Source of the DNA: Puccinia triticina
Taxonomy: Eukaryota; Basidiomycota; Pucciniomycetes; Pucciniales; Pucciniaceae
Direction: 5' to 3'
Assembly: GCF_026914185.1 (NCBI RefSeq)
Contig: NC_070573.1
Span: 3,899,501 to 3,963,500, forward strand
Length of the DNA: 64,000 nucleotides
The notes beneath the pieces are model-generated. The model was not told the DNA's origin, made no database searches, and saw nothing but the letters and a program-made list of their open reading frames with translations. Made by a program: the position numbers and the translations under genes. Of this stretch, positions 22,607 through 34,596 are shown piece after piece. How positions within the stretch are numbered: the stretch's first letter is position 1; each line of letters opens with the position of its first letter.

Positions 22607-24053
22607 TGTCAGCCTGCGTGATGCCAAGGACAATAATCCTTCTAGCTACACGAGCTGCAAAGTGAAATACTAGAGTTTTAAGGACTCTGGGGATGATATC
22701 CAAGGCTTTGGAGAGGTTGTGTGGCGTAAAAAATAGAGAAATAGTAGTTTAATTATATTAATAAAATTAATATAATTAAAATAAGAGGGGCCTGCAAGCA
22801 GGGGTGGTTTAGATCCCTCTAAGGTATCGTGCAAAAGCAGAAGATTTAGGTACCTGTTAGTACTGGGGCCTGCAAGCAGGGGTGGTTTAGATCCCAGCAA
22901 GAATGAAGCGGAGAATCTCAAGAGAAAGGGGTTAAACTTACTAGAATTAAGCCCTTAAAGTCTTGAGGTTCTTCAGGGGAGAATCTGAGCAGATTCAGAC
23001 GAAGGAATTGAGCTAAAGTCAGCAACTAAGGATCTTACCAGGCAGAGAACAGGTGTTGAGCACGTGTTGGAAGCGGGTAATGATCAGAGTAGGTGTAATA
23101 GCATGAGGGAGGGTCTTTGGAGCGCACAGAGGGCCCTTTAAATAGTCATGAAAGCCCTCAGGGAGCGCTCAGGGAGCCATATAGCTGCTGGCCAACTTGT
23201 GGGCGTAATTCTGGCTCAATTTGGCGGTTGGCCAACTTGTGGGCGTGATTTTAGACCAATTTGGCAACGCTACAGGAGGACTATTCCTTTTTGGGGCGTG
23301 CAAATGGCTGCAAAAGTAATATTTGGCCGTATCAGGACTAGTCTAAAACACTTCTAACTAGTAGGGGTTGTTACGTGTGTCCTATCTTCTAGATTGGGCC
23401 ACTTATGATGCTCCTGTATCATAATTAGTCTGAAACACATGGTAATTGTTTCAGGCTAATTTACAGGTTACATAATAGTAATTACTGTTTGGGACATGCA
23501 GACTGTCACGTGTGGCCAATTGTTCTGCTTTGGTCTACATAATGACATCACATGTACCAATTGGTTGGTACTTCTTATCTTTGTGCGTCAAGAATGTTTT
23601 ATTTACATCATTACATATGTAATGGAACATTCTAGGCGCTCATGGGACTCAGAAGGTGTCATATCTTCATAGTATGGCGTGATCACGGCCTTTTTGGGTG
23701 TCTGTGGCGCTTACAAGCATATGTACATGAGCATATAAGCATGAGCGCTACCTTATCCGTGGTAACTGGGTATATTTTCATGTGTAATTTACACAGGGAA
23801 GGAGTAAGAGTTTAGGGTACGTTGCAGTGAGGTACCCTAGTTTATTTTAGGCGTAGATTAGGAATCTGAAGTAATATTCTACAATTTACATATGTAAGAG
23901 TGCGTAATAATGTCTCTTTCATAGGTAATATTTATACTTTTTATAGTGTTACATATGTAGGAGATTAGTAATAATGTCTCTAACATATGTAACAATTTAT
24001 TATTTTTCTGTGATATTATGTCATGGTGGCTCTGACATAGTAGCCAGCTGACA
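22607..24053 (-). repeat. 3' LTR of the Gypsy element
   Basis: 1447 bp, TG..CA bounded. It contains an internal 31-bp direct repeat (22787-22817 and 22865-22895, GGGGCCTGCAAGCAGGGGTG...) with a 47-bp spacer. Confidence 0.95.
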
Positions 24054-24068
24054 TTCCCTACCCCTAAG
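24054..24068 (-). other. Polypurine tract of the Gypsy element
   Basis: Read on the minus strand, the sequence next to the 3' LTR is AGGGGTAGGGAA, the expected plus-strand primer position. The adjoining 24080-24170 has two long A runs on the plus strand. Confidence 0.65.
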
Positions 24069-24170
24069 ATGAGTCTCCAACTCAAAAAAAAAAAAAAATT
24101 GGGCTCATATAAAGCAACAAATCCAAACAGGGGGTAAGCTTGGGAGAAGAAAAAAAAAAAAAAAAATTTA

Positions 24171-27100
24171 CTAGTTTCTTTTGGACACCCTGTAATTCCT
24201 GAGGTGTATAGCACCGTCCGGTATATTATTCTCCGGCAACCATTCATCTTTGTCGGCTGATTGGTGTTTATACCTGACCAAATAAAGACGTATATCTTTC
24301 CCTTGTATCCTTTCTTTCTTGTCTTTAAGAATTTTCTGCACCTTCAATTGTCCTGAAGGGGGAGTTTCAATAAGGGGTACTGGCGCTACAGGTCCTGGGC
24401 ATTTTTCAGACCTGGCAGAATAGGGTTTCACCAAGCTAACAGGGAATACTGGATGTTTCCTGGACAGTTCTTCAGTCAAAATGACTTCTACTGCATTTTT
24501 ACCGTGTAGCTGTTTAATGGTAAAGGGTCCTATAAATGGAGGTTTAAGCTTTTTGCTCCCACCCAAATTGTTAAAATTAATGGTGGAGAGGAGAATTTTT
24601 TGGCCTACTTTGAACTCTGGTTCCTTGTGACTTTTGTCCCATCTACCCTTATTGTATTCTACAGCATCATCTACACATTTTCTGGCGTGTTTTTGAGTAG
24701 AATCCAGCATCTTTTTGAAGTCTAATGCTGTGGGGTGCAGATGAGGCAATTTATCATTAAGTGTGTCTTTAGGCATGCGGGGAATCCATCCTCTTTCTAA
24801 GACATAAGGAGCTTCTTTTGTTGAGGAATGCTTGCTACTATTGTACGCAATCTCTAGAGCTGGTAAAAGGCTTACCCAGTCATGTGTGTATCCATCATGA
24901 TTTTTGAATTCAAACCCAAAGGAACAGAATCTGCGTAACATATCTTCCAAGGTTTGTATCATTCTCTCGGCTAGCCCATCCGTTTGGGGGTGGTATGCTG
25001 TAGAGAAAGCCAGTTTAGTTCCTAGCATATCATGCAAGTTTCTCCAGAATTCTGACGTGAATTTGGGGTCTCTGTCACTGATGATGATTTTAGGTATTCC
25101 TACGTCAGCCATAATCCTGTTCCAAAATAACAAGGCTACTTCCATAGCTGTGTCATCTTTATGGTTAGGGATGAATCTGGCCCTTTTAGAGAACCTGTCC
25201 ACAACAACTAGTACTGAGTTAAAGGAATAAGGTCCTCCTGGAGGTAAACCAGTTACAAAATCCATATTAATTATTTCCCATTTTTCCGTGGGCTCTTGGA
25301 TTTTCTGGAGAAGTCCAAATCTTTTACCAGTCTGTTTGTTACCTTTCTGACAGACGTCACAGGACTGGATATAATCATGTACCTGTGCTTTCCAATCAAT
25401 CCACCAAGCAGTTTGTTTGATCCTCTCCACTGTCCTTTCTTCTGAGAAGTGGCCAGAATTAACATTATCATGGCACTCTTGCAAGATGTTTCTAATCTGG
25501 TCTTTGTCACTCAGAACTAACACGCTGGAGTGCCTGTGGCGAAAATATAGCAATCCATCAAGTAATGTAAATTTTCCAAGTTTGTAGTGTTGGGCTAGAC
25601 TATCCGGTAGATTGGCTATCAGCTCAGGTGGACTACTATTATCTCCACTAACTTGAGTAATTCACAATTCTCATCGTAGCTTCTCTGAACCATTTCATAG
25701 AAAGCCTCATCCAAGTCACAGACATGTATACCAAGAATGGGAAAAATATCCTCATCTTCAGGATCATATGCCGGATTTTCAGGAGTATTAGGCAAAGCCC
25801 ATCTACTTAATCCATCAGCATTTTTATGTTTAGCTCCTGCTTTGTGAACAATTGTCATATGACCTCTGTAAAGCTGTATTGCAATTTGCCACCGGAGCAT
25901 ATGCCTGTTAGGTGTTTTCATATTCATAAGAGTTCTTACAGCTGTGCAGTCTGAAACAACTACAAAGTTGGATCCTTCTAGATAATAGTGGAGTTTTTCC
26001 AGCGCCCAAACCAAAGCTAGACATTCCATCTGGCTGGCTCCGTACCTTCTTTCTGTACTTTTAATTTGTCTAGAAATGAAGAGGATAGGTTTTTCCACTG
26101 GTTTATCCTCTATAATGAATTCTTGATGCAATGCAGCACCTAGACCATCTAGACAGGCGTCAATATAGAGTATGAATGGTTTCGTGTAATCTGGTTGCGC
26201 CAAAACAGGCGCAGAAGTGAGGAGTCTCTTCAGTTCTTCATAATCTTGAACCCTTTCATATGTCATCTCAAAGATGGCGTCATTACCACAGATGGCGTAC
26301 AAGCTCTTACTGACGTGGGCAAACTGTGGTACGTGTTGCCTATAGTAGCTGCAAAATCCTAAGAAGGACATGATTTCTGTTTTGTTCTGGGGCATGGATT
26401 TACACATCACAGCCGCAACTTTATTCTGATCTGTTGCAAGAGTAAGGCCTGAAACTACACGTCCTAGCGCTATTAATTCGCCATAACCAAAGTTACACTT
26501 CTTAATAGACATTTTCAACCCAGATTTTATAGCAGTACTCAAGACTAAATTAATTTTCTCCAGATGGGTATCCCAATCATCAGAATAAATTATTATGTCA
26601 TCGATGTACACCATCATCCAATTTTGTCAAATAAAAGATCCAAAAATTGAATCCATCATTCTTTGGAAGTGGGAGGGCGCATTCTTAATTCCAAAAGGCA
26701 TCCTGAGGTATTCAAAAATTCCTAGGTGACAAATAATTCTGAGGAATTGTCTACTTTCTGGATCTATAGGGATCTGGTGAAAACCTTTGAGCACATCCAT
26801 AGTGGTAATGTATTTGGCTTTGGATAAATTATGCAAGGAGTGATCTATGCGTGGTATGGGATAATAATCAGGTCTGGTATAATTATTAAGGGCACGAAAA
26901 TCTCCCACCATCCTGGATTTTTCATTATGCCATGCAATAATCACAGGAGTTGTGACTTCTACTTGCTCATTATGCCCTACTTTCCGTAATACTCCCAATT
27001 CCTGCAGCTCTTTGATGTGAGTTTCAAGGGCCTCTCTGGATTTGGGGCTGGAAGGGTAAGGGGGTCTTCTCAGTTGCGGAGGGTAAGGTTTCTGGACTGT

Positions 27101-29536
27101 CAATTCCAGTTTCATGTCATGACCTTTAATATTACCAATAGGTTCTTCTGTAGTGCAGAAGGCTTCTTTGTGCTTGAAACAAGCCTTCAACACGTCAAAC
27201 TGTTGGCTCTCAGTTAATATATCACTGATTGCTGCTTGGGACAGGTATTCAGATTTAAAGGAGTCAAGATCATTCTGGTATTCCACATTATTAGTGGTAA
27301 GTACATCAGGGAGCTTGATATTGATGTTGCAGATTTGGAATTTCCTTTTCCAATCACCTCCAATAGTATAGAACCTGTCTTTGCTTTGGAATATGTCTAT
27401 TCCATACATGCAAAAGGTATCATTACCTAAGATTAAGTAATTACATACAGCGTCTTGTAGTACTACGAATTCAACAGTTAGCCTCAGAGATCCCTTGGAA
27501 TGCGGGAAAATTAGAGGCATGACCACTACTCCTACAGGCTTCATGGAGGAATTGCAGCTGCTGAATTTAGCTCTGGGCATGGGCAATAAGTGCTCTCCCC
27601 AATCTGGGTAGCACTCATCCAGAAAGTTCTTGCTGACACAAGAACAGAAGGCCCCTATGTCCAGCAAAGCTTTCAGCTCCTGGTCATGAAATAAGACAGC
27701 ATTATAGCTTGTTTTTCCCATAGTGTAACTCATTCCTGCCTCAGGTTTGTTGGTAAGTAATTTGGCGTCAGAGATATGGCCAATTTTCATTGAAGGGTCC
27801 CATTTCTGAGGCAAGTTAGATTCCCCATGGATGGAGTTAATTGACATTTCATCACCAATATCAGCTTGAATTACGTGGATCATGGGATCTTCAACCTCTG
27901 CAGCATTAGTGGTTACTATGTTAAACTCAGAAGAGTCTTCATCCTCACTATCTGATACTTCTTCTACTTCTATATTGTTGACCTTTCTGCGTGGATTAGG
28001 GCATTCAGGTCTCTTATGGCCCTTCTCACCACAATTGTAACACTCAGGTACTGCTGCCTTCCTTACAGGAGTTTCAGCTGCAGGATTATTGGGTGTTTCA
28101 GGCTTGGGAGCATCTCTTTTTTCAGGAGCAGAGTTTCTGACGTATTTTTTATTGAGACCATTTAAAATAACAACTTCATGAAGTATACCTATAAATTTAG
28201 CCAGGTCTACATTCATGTCACTGAGTCTGCACCTCATCAAGCTCTCAATTTGTCCTTTACATTGGTTGAGGAGTCTGTCATTAATTTCCTCTTTGGAGGG
28301 GTTGTTATACATACAATCAATCCTCTTCTTCTGGCGTAAACACCATTCTGTAGCTGGCTCTTTAGTTGGATCAAAGTAGTCAGCTTCAAAAGCTTGGCGC
28401 TTTTCTGTCCTCCAAACTCTTGTTCCAAATTCCTCCTTAATATATTCTTTCCATTTTCCCCAGGATTGCTCACCAACTTCTTCAGTTTTAGTGATAAACC
28501 AGTCTGCGGCAACACCTTCAAAAAGCCTAGGTAATCTGGAAATAATAGCCTCCTCATCCGCACGGTATGATCTGAGCATATGATCAATAGTTCTAATAAA
28601 ATTCATGTGATCATATTCTCCTTTGCCATCGAACCTGGGCCAATCTTTCAAAGGAGGCATTATTTTATTAATTGCTGTCATATCCAAAGTCCTGTAGGGG
28701 GTGGATTGTCGTGAATTATTCACTTCTGGTACAGGAGGAAAATGCATAAAAGGATTGTTATGCATAGGCTGAGTTGATGGGTGCGTTTCACCAGGATATT
28801 CATTCTTTGGTTGCGGCGCAGGAGTGGGGGAGGTACTTTGGTAGACTCCTTTGCGTTGATGATGCGCATCTCTCATGCCAAAGGGACTGTCTGTAGGGAT
28901 CTGAAGATGTGGAGGCTCATCCTTAGAGGTGCAAGGAGGAATTTTTTCAGCATGTCCTCTCATTTCAGGTGCTCTATTAGTAGGGACCTCTTTTTTGTTG
29001 TCTATTCTTTTACCCAAACCATGTACCTCCATATTGAGGAGATTAATTCTGTCGGATAAGCCTCCAAATTTCTTATCCATGCTGTTATGTAGCTGCTCTA
29101 GTTTTTCATTCATACTTGCATTCAATTGTAAGATCAATTCAGTTATATCTGAATTATCTTTACCATTTTTAGGTAGGATATCTTTTTCCAAGCTATGTAG
29201 AATGTGGTCAGCGGTTGAGTTGAGAACGGCTGCTGAGTTTCTGGAGTACTGTAAAATCTCAGATACCTCATACTTAGTGTCATGTACTATCTCCTTAATG
29301 AGTTCGCACTCTTTGCTCGTCCCAATGATGTGCTCACAGTGTCTCGCAGGTAGCTCAAGGGGAGCTGGTTTGTCTAAACGGTTAAGCACAGATAATATGG
29401 TTGAATTCACTGTTTCTTTTATCGCTACTAGACTATTATCAATTTTATTTACAATAGTCTTGAGGTTTGCTTCGTTATTATTATCGAGAGCAGAAAGGTT
29501 AGAATGGACAGCATCGAGAGAGTCAAAGAGAGACAT
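24171..29536 (-). pseudogene. Gypsy ORF2: Gag-Pol polyprotein with chromodomain, one stop and one frameshift
   Basis: The start is the ATG at 29536, just after the ORF1 stop. Order of parts: a helical N-terminal region; a retrotransposon Gag domain (WPRFDGKGEYDHMNFIR, about 28650); a zinc knuckle CYNCGEKGHKRPEC (about 28050-28010); an aspartic protease-like LLDIGAF (about 27660) with Ile where Ser/Thr is usual; reverse transcriptase ending in [11 protein letters not shown] (about 26600); RNase H ([12 protein letters not shown]); and integrase with a CDVCQ zinc-binding segment. The catalytic positions are in [19 protein letters not shown] and [15 protein letters not shown]-type module and a C-terminal chromodomain ([17 protein letters not shown]) follow. 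A TGA at 26627-26629 interrupts RT just before YIDD, and a 1-bp shift near 25650 separates RNase H from integrase. The chromodomain would direct insertion to modified chromatin. Confidence 0.9.
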
Positions 29537-29550
29537 TATGATAGAAGGGC

Positions 29551-30910
29551 TTAATCGATGTTCTGGTACAGATTCTTCGCAATCTGAAGAAGATCGGCGG
29601 CTCGTTTCCATTTCCCTGGATCGTTGAAGTTGGTCGAGGTGGAGCTTCGATTCTTGCCCGTACCGTTCTTTTTGAATTTCATTACGATCTTCTTCGGCGG
29701 GGCGGGGAAGTATAACTTCTTTTCTTCCCAAGGGTTCCAGCCTTTCACGTACCCTTCTATCTCGTCGTTGGGAATGAGCTTCTGAAGAGACTTCTGACTT
29801 TCTTGCGCCGAAGTCAGCAAAGCTCGCAGCTCGGGAGTCGCACCGTCCTTCACGATCGCTTGGTATTGCGTCCAGGTAGCGACGTGCTTTTTCACCAGGA
29901 GTCGGATTTGTTCCGACTTCGAAAGCTCCTTGATATCTGGGTGCGTAAGGGGTTTCTGGGTAGGCTCCAATGAGTTGAGGATGATTTCGTCGATTTCGTC
30001 GATATCCATCGCTGTGTCGTTCTCCGAACTCGGAGGTGGGGCGTTTTTGGGTGGACCATTGGTTTCGGGAGGCGCTGGGGTAGCCTCGGGGGTCGCTGGC
30101 GTCAAGTCCTTGTGTTGGATCGCGGAGACTTGGAGGTTCTTGACCCTGTTGTGCAGTTCCTTTGCGGCCGCGAGGTCTTGTTGGAGGCGGGAGGGGGCCT
30201 CGTAATTCGGGACGGTTCGCTCTGGTATTATTAGTCATGTTAGTATATATAACTAGGTAGAATGAGAACTTGGGTGAATTAACTTACTGGTAGCTGCGGC
30301 GGTAGTAGCGGCAGGGACAGCAGAGTTGGCGGTGGCGGCAGCGGTGCTAGTAGCGGCGGCGGCGACGGTAGCGGCGGCGGTAGCGGGAGTAGGAGCAGTG
30401 GTAGAGGCTGGTCCTTTCGCGGGAGCTGGTGCTTTGGCTGGAGCGGCGGCGGGTGCAGTCGCTGGATTAGTAGCTGGGGCAGTAGCTCGGGCTGTAGGTC
30501 CTGTTGCGGCGTCAGTAGTGGTCTGTGTGTTTCCGTAAGCAGCCACTACAGGAAAAAACAGGTTTCTTGTTAGCCGAATTCGGATGAGATTGTCGGAGAG
30601 GGGAAGTGTTTTGAGGGATAGAAGTTTTTGCACGAAAACGGACGAGTGGCTTACTTTTAGCTAGGTATCGTTCGCGGTCGGCTTTCAGTTTTTTCTCTTT
30701 TGCTTCCCTGGCGTAGTTCTTGATCTTGATCTCAGTCTCGAGATCCTCTTCGGCGCGGATGTGGAGGTGGTAAGCGGCAAGGATCAGCTGTTCCTCGTGT
30801 GTAAGCAATTCCCACGGGGTAGGTCGGTGGTCGCGGCGTTCGGATTCCTTGCGCAGGCGCAGCAACTCCAGATAATACTGGATAAGTTCGGCGTTTTCTT
30901 TGAGATTCAC
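29551..30910 (-). CDS. Gypsy ORF1: spliced 394-residue protein of unknown function
   Basis: Three exons fit together in frame: 30910-30655, 30545-30288 and 30221-29551 (1185 nt including the stop). Intron 1 (30654-30546, 109 nt) has GTAAGC and TTTTTTCCTGTAG. Intron 2 (30287-30222, 66 nt) has GTAAGT, a perfect TACTAAC branch site and CCAG. Exon 1 is charged and helical (ENAELIQYYLELLRLRKE), exon 2 is an Ala/Pro/Thr-rich linker, and exon 3 is helical with a basic C-terminus (PPKKIVMKFKKNGTGK). An alternative unspliced frame over exon 3 is open but low in quality. The stop at 29551 lies 14 bp before the ORF2 ATG, suggesting reinitiation or a separate message. No named domain recognised; an RNA-binding or Gag-like role is a guess. 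Confidence 0.65.
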
Positions 30911-31239
30911 TAGAAAAGAAAGCGAAAGAAAAAAAAAAAAAAAGGTCAGAAATGATAGAATAAATTTGAGATATATTTTTTGATTGTTTTATCGGGATTT
31001 TGAGAGAAGAAATTATGTACTTTTTATTGTTTTTAAGAGTTTTTGATTTTTAGTTGATTGCGCCGTAAAAATAGGGAGAAAAAAGGTTATTTTTGTCAGA
31101 TTTTAATTTTTTTAAGAGCGCTCAAAAGTAGAGAATAAAAAGTAGAAATTTTTAGAGATATTTTTAGGTATTTTTAAGAATTTTTTGACGTGAAAAAATA
31201 TCAAAATAAACAGGTCCTTTCTTTCAAATAAGTTTGAAG

Positions 31240-31264
31240 GAAATTTCCCGGCCAGACCCCCAAT
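31240..31264 (-). other. Likely primer-binding site of the Gypsy element
   Basis: Reading the minus strand, the 5' LTR end GCTGACA is followed by AT and then TGGGGGTCTGGCCGGGAA. The TGG start two bases after the LTR fits annealing of a tRNA 3' CCA end. The tRNA identity is not assigned. Bases 30911-31239 are AT-rich leader without ORFs. Confidence 0.6.
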
Positions 31265-32711
31265 TGTCAGCCTGCGTGATGCCAAGGACAATAATCCTTC
31301 TAGCTACACGAGCTGCAAAGTGAAATACTAGAGTTTTAAGGACTCTGGGGATGATATCCAAGGCTTTGGAGAGGTTGTGTGGCGTAAAAAATAGAGAAAT
31401 AGTAGTTTAATTATATTAATAAAATTAATATAATTAAAATAAGAGGGGCCTGCAAGCAGGGGTGGTTTAGATCCCTCTAAGGTATCGTGCAAAAGCAGAA
31501 GATTTAGGTACCTGTTAGTACTGGGGCCTGCAAGCAGGGGTGGTTTAGATCCCAGCAAGAATGAAGCGGAGAATCTCAAGAGAAAGGGGTTAAACTTACT
31601 AGAATTAAGCCCTTAAAGTCTTGAGGTTCTTCAGGGGAGAATCTGAGCAGATTCAGACGAAGGAATTGAGCTAAAGTCAGCAACTAAGGATCTTACCAGG
31701 CAGAGAACAGGTGTTGAGCACGTGTTGGAAGCGGGTAATGATCAGAGTAGGTGTAATAGCATGAGGGAGGGTCTTTGGAGCGCACAGAGGGCCCTTTAAA
31801 TAGTCATGAAAGCCCTCAGGGAGCGCTCAGGGAGCCATATAGCTGCTGGCCAACTTGTGGGCGTAATTCTGGCTCAATTTGGCGGTTGGCCAACTTGTGG
31901 GCGTGATTTTAGACCAATTTGGCAACGCTACAGGAGGACTATTCCTTTTTGGGGCGTGCAAATGGCTGCAAAAGTAATATTTGGCCGTATCAGGACTAGT
32001 CTAAAGCACTTCTAACTAGTAGGGGTTGTTACGTGTGTCCTATCTTCTGGATTGGGCCACTTATGATGCTCCTGTATCATAATTAGTCTGAAACACATGG
32101 TAATTGTTTCAGGCTAATTTACAGGTTACATAATAGTAATTACTGTTTGGGACATGCAGACTGTCACGTGTGGCCAATTGTTCTGCTTTGGTCTACATAA
32201 TGACATCACATGTACCAATTGGTTGGTACTTCTTATCTTTGTGCGTCAAGAATGTTTTATTTACATCATTACATATGTAATGGAACATTCTAGGCGCTCA
32301 TGGGACTCAGAAGGTGTCATATCTTCATAGTATGGCGTGATCACGGCCTTTTTGGGTGTCTGTGGCGCTTACAAGCATATGTACATGAGCATATAAGCAT
32401 GAGCGCTACCTTATCCGTGGTAACTGGGTATATTTTCATGTGTAATTTACACAGGGAAGGAGTAAGAGTTTAGGGTACGTTGCAGTGAGGTACCCTAGTT
32501 TATTTTAGGCGTAGATTAGGAATCTGAAGTAATATTCTACAATTTACATATGTAAGAGTGCGTAATAATGTCTCTTTCATAGGTAATATTTATACTTTTT
32601 ATAGTGTTACATATGTAGGAGATTAGTAATAATGTCTCTAACATATGTAACAATTTATTATTTTTCTGTGATATTATGTCACGGTGGCTCTGACATAGTA
32701 GCCAGCTGACA
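31265..32711 (-). repeat. 5' LTR of the Gypsy element
   Basis: 1447 bp, nearly identical to 22607-24053; the differences I found are transitions. It drives transcription toward lower coordinates. Confidence 0.95.
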
Positions 32712-32716
32712 CCAGC

Positions 32717-34243
32717 CACGCCTTCAAGTCTTGTCTATCAAGCGTCCAGTCCTGACTATCATCAATCTCGAACTCCCTGAGTAACCTTGTTCTCTCACTC
32801 ACTCTGTCCTACCCTGTATTGATTGGTCGATTGACATCGACTATAGACTGCCCGGACCAAGCCTCCTTTGCCCAAACCAAACCGATCCTGCCTGATCGGC
32901 CCTTTCCCACGCCCATGTCCTTCCCATACGCCCTACATGTCTGTCCGGCAGACCAATCCCTTGCCTCTGGCAAGCACAAGGCCCGTATCAGACAACTCAA
33001 AGAGATTACGCGTCTTTTATTGGCCAGAACAACACCTGTTGGATCCACGGTTTTCAACCCTGCTCCCCTGGTTGGAGCATTCCGATATTCCATTGATCGG
33101 GGCCTTGAGCCCCTGGTTTCTGAAGAGACCGCGAGCTCGCTGAAGCTCTCAGCCGTATTCTCTGCGGGACCACCTACTACCCAATCTCCCTCACGATTGC
33201 CTTGCTCTTGTCCCCCAAGCCGCTCCACCACACCGGCGGCACCGCCAGCCCCTCTGTCTGCTCCTTCCCCCTGGCCTGCACCACCAAGCCTCTCTTCCCG
33301 TTGCCCCTTTACCCCTGCCAAATGCACCTCTTCTGGCCCAGACTCCTCCATCACCCGCTCAAGCCCCATGTTGCCCAACTCAATAATCACCCAAGCTGAT
33401 CGCCACACTCCGCCCCGCTCTTTGCTGCCTCCGAAGTCCTCGACACGCCATCCCAGCCCATCGCACTCCCCCGCCAAATCAGCCAATCCAAGCAGCATTC
33501 TCAGCCATTCCGGAGCCACACCATCCACAAGTGCAGGTCCCTTGAGCTGGCCGACCTCGTCCACCCGCAGCAGCCCTTGATCAATCTTGCGTGCTTTGGG
33601 TTCTTGATCACGCCGCCCGCCCTCACCTCCCGCCGCGACAGCCCACGGACACCACCCCATTTCCCCGCCGCCAAACAGAAGCAGCAGAAGCACTCGCCCC
33701 TGCTCAACGTCTATGCCACCCTGTCCTCCAGCTCGCCCAGCTCCAGCATTTCGGCGAGACCAGCCTCCCACCCGTTGCCTGCCCAATTGTCCTGTCCCTA
33801 CCCTCTCTGCTACCCTCCCTCATTGCCGACCCCACCACCAGGCGCCAGCCCACTATCCTCCCCAAACGGTTCAACAGCAAAGCCCGGGCCGCAGCCACGC
33901 TCAACCACCACCCAAGCTACCAAGCCTGCACTAGCCAGTACGCTCATCTCCACGCCATCTGCCAACTCTCCTGAATCGCCCCAACACTCGCCTGTCTGCT
34001 TAACGCAATCAGCCCCAAAGATACCTACGTCCTCAACTGTCCAACCACCCTCCATGCCCGCAGCATCTAGAACCTCACCTGCCCCAACAGACTCTCTCCC
34101 CATCAGGCCTGGCCCGTCTAACCACTCCTCTTCCTTTTCAAATCTACCATCAACCTCTCCCTCTTCCCCACCAACATCCTGAAAGCTTGCTGCCCTACCT
34201 CTACCTGAATCTGCCCCATGCCCAACTTTTCTCCTGCCCAGGC
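32717..34243 (+). other. Pyrimidine-rich, coding-like sequence of unknown origin
   Basis: It continues the sequence left of the Gypsy insertion. The plus strand is C/T-rich, and long open stretches occur in several frames on both strands (for example 32819-33580 plus, 32809-33786 minus), as expected from the composition. Frames that look most protein-like switch around 33130, 33400 and 33600, which suggests a decayed retrotransposon interior. No domain recognised. Confidence 0.35.
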
Positions 34244-34551
34244 TGTAAACCCCCCTCCTCCCTTGGGGTTCACAAGAGGTTATCAAGCCCTGTCACAAGC
34301 TTGTACTTAGTCTGAGCTCTTCCCCTTCCCTGATTTGGTAGAGAACTGACTTCTCTCTGGATCAGGTAAGCTCACTCCCTTGACTTGTCATTCTCTCTTC
34401 TTGTCCTCTCTTTGTCCCTCACAGGAGAGAACTGACTTCTCTCTGGATCAGTTGCAATCAAAACCCCGAGTTTGGTCCTAGAAGTCTCTCTCCGCGCACC
34501 ATGTCCCCGCTCCTCTGTCGTTGGCTCTAGTGAAGGGATTGAACCCTTACA
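34244..34551 (+). repeat. LTR, family C (likely a 5' LTR)
   Basis: It begins TGTAAACC and ends CCCTTACA, giving inverted TGTAA..TTACA ends as in family A. It contains a 26-bp direct repeat (34340-34365 and 34426-34451) forming an AGAGAACTGACTTCTCT hairpin. The repeats are separated by a spacer that begins GTAAGC and ends CCTCACAG (34366-34424). There is no polypurine tract on its left and an ORF begins 46 bp to its right, so it is more likely a 5' LTR. Confidence 0.6.
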
Positions 34552-34596
34552 CAGGCCACTGCCCAACAACAAAAAACCCATCTCCTCTAATCAAAA

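Larger units (their letters stand above)
22607..32711 (-). mobile_element. Full-length Ty3/Gypsy chromodomain retrotransposon (10,105 bp)
   Basis: It is bounded by LTRs of 1447 bp (22607-24053 and 31265-32711) with TGTCAGC..GCTGACA ends and a perfect CCAGC target duplication (22602-22606 and 32712-32716). On the minus strand the order is 5' LTR, primer site, spliced ORF1, ORF2 (gag, zinc knuckle, protease, reverse transcriptase, RNase H, integrase, chromodomain), polypurine tract, 3' LTR. The LTRs differ by only about three substitutions by eye, so insertion was recent, yet ORF2 has a stop and a frameshift. A near-identical solo LTR is at 5200-6646. Confidence 0.95.

Noticed and set aside
26627..30238. 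One continuous 1203-codon Gypsy ORF starting at 30238
   Set aside because: Upstream of 29536 this frame encodes low-quality, Arg/Pro/Ser-rich sequence, while the overlapping spliced ORF1 frame is helical and joins cleanly to its exons. The ORF2 start was therefore set at 29536.
32809..33786. Long minus-strand ORF (325 codons) and overlapping plus-strand ORF (253 codons)
   Set aside because: Both run through a strongly pyrimidine-skewed region where stops are rare in several frames. No domain, and low-complexity composition.
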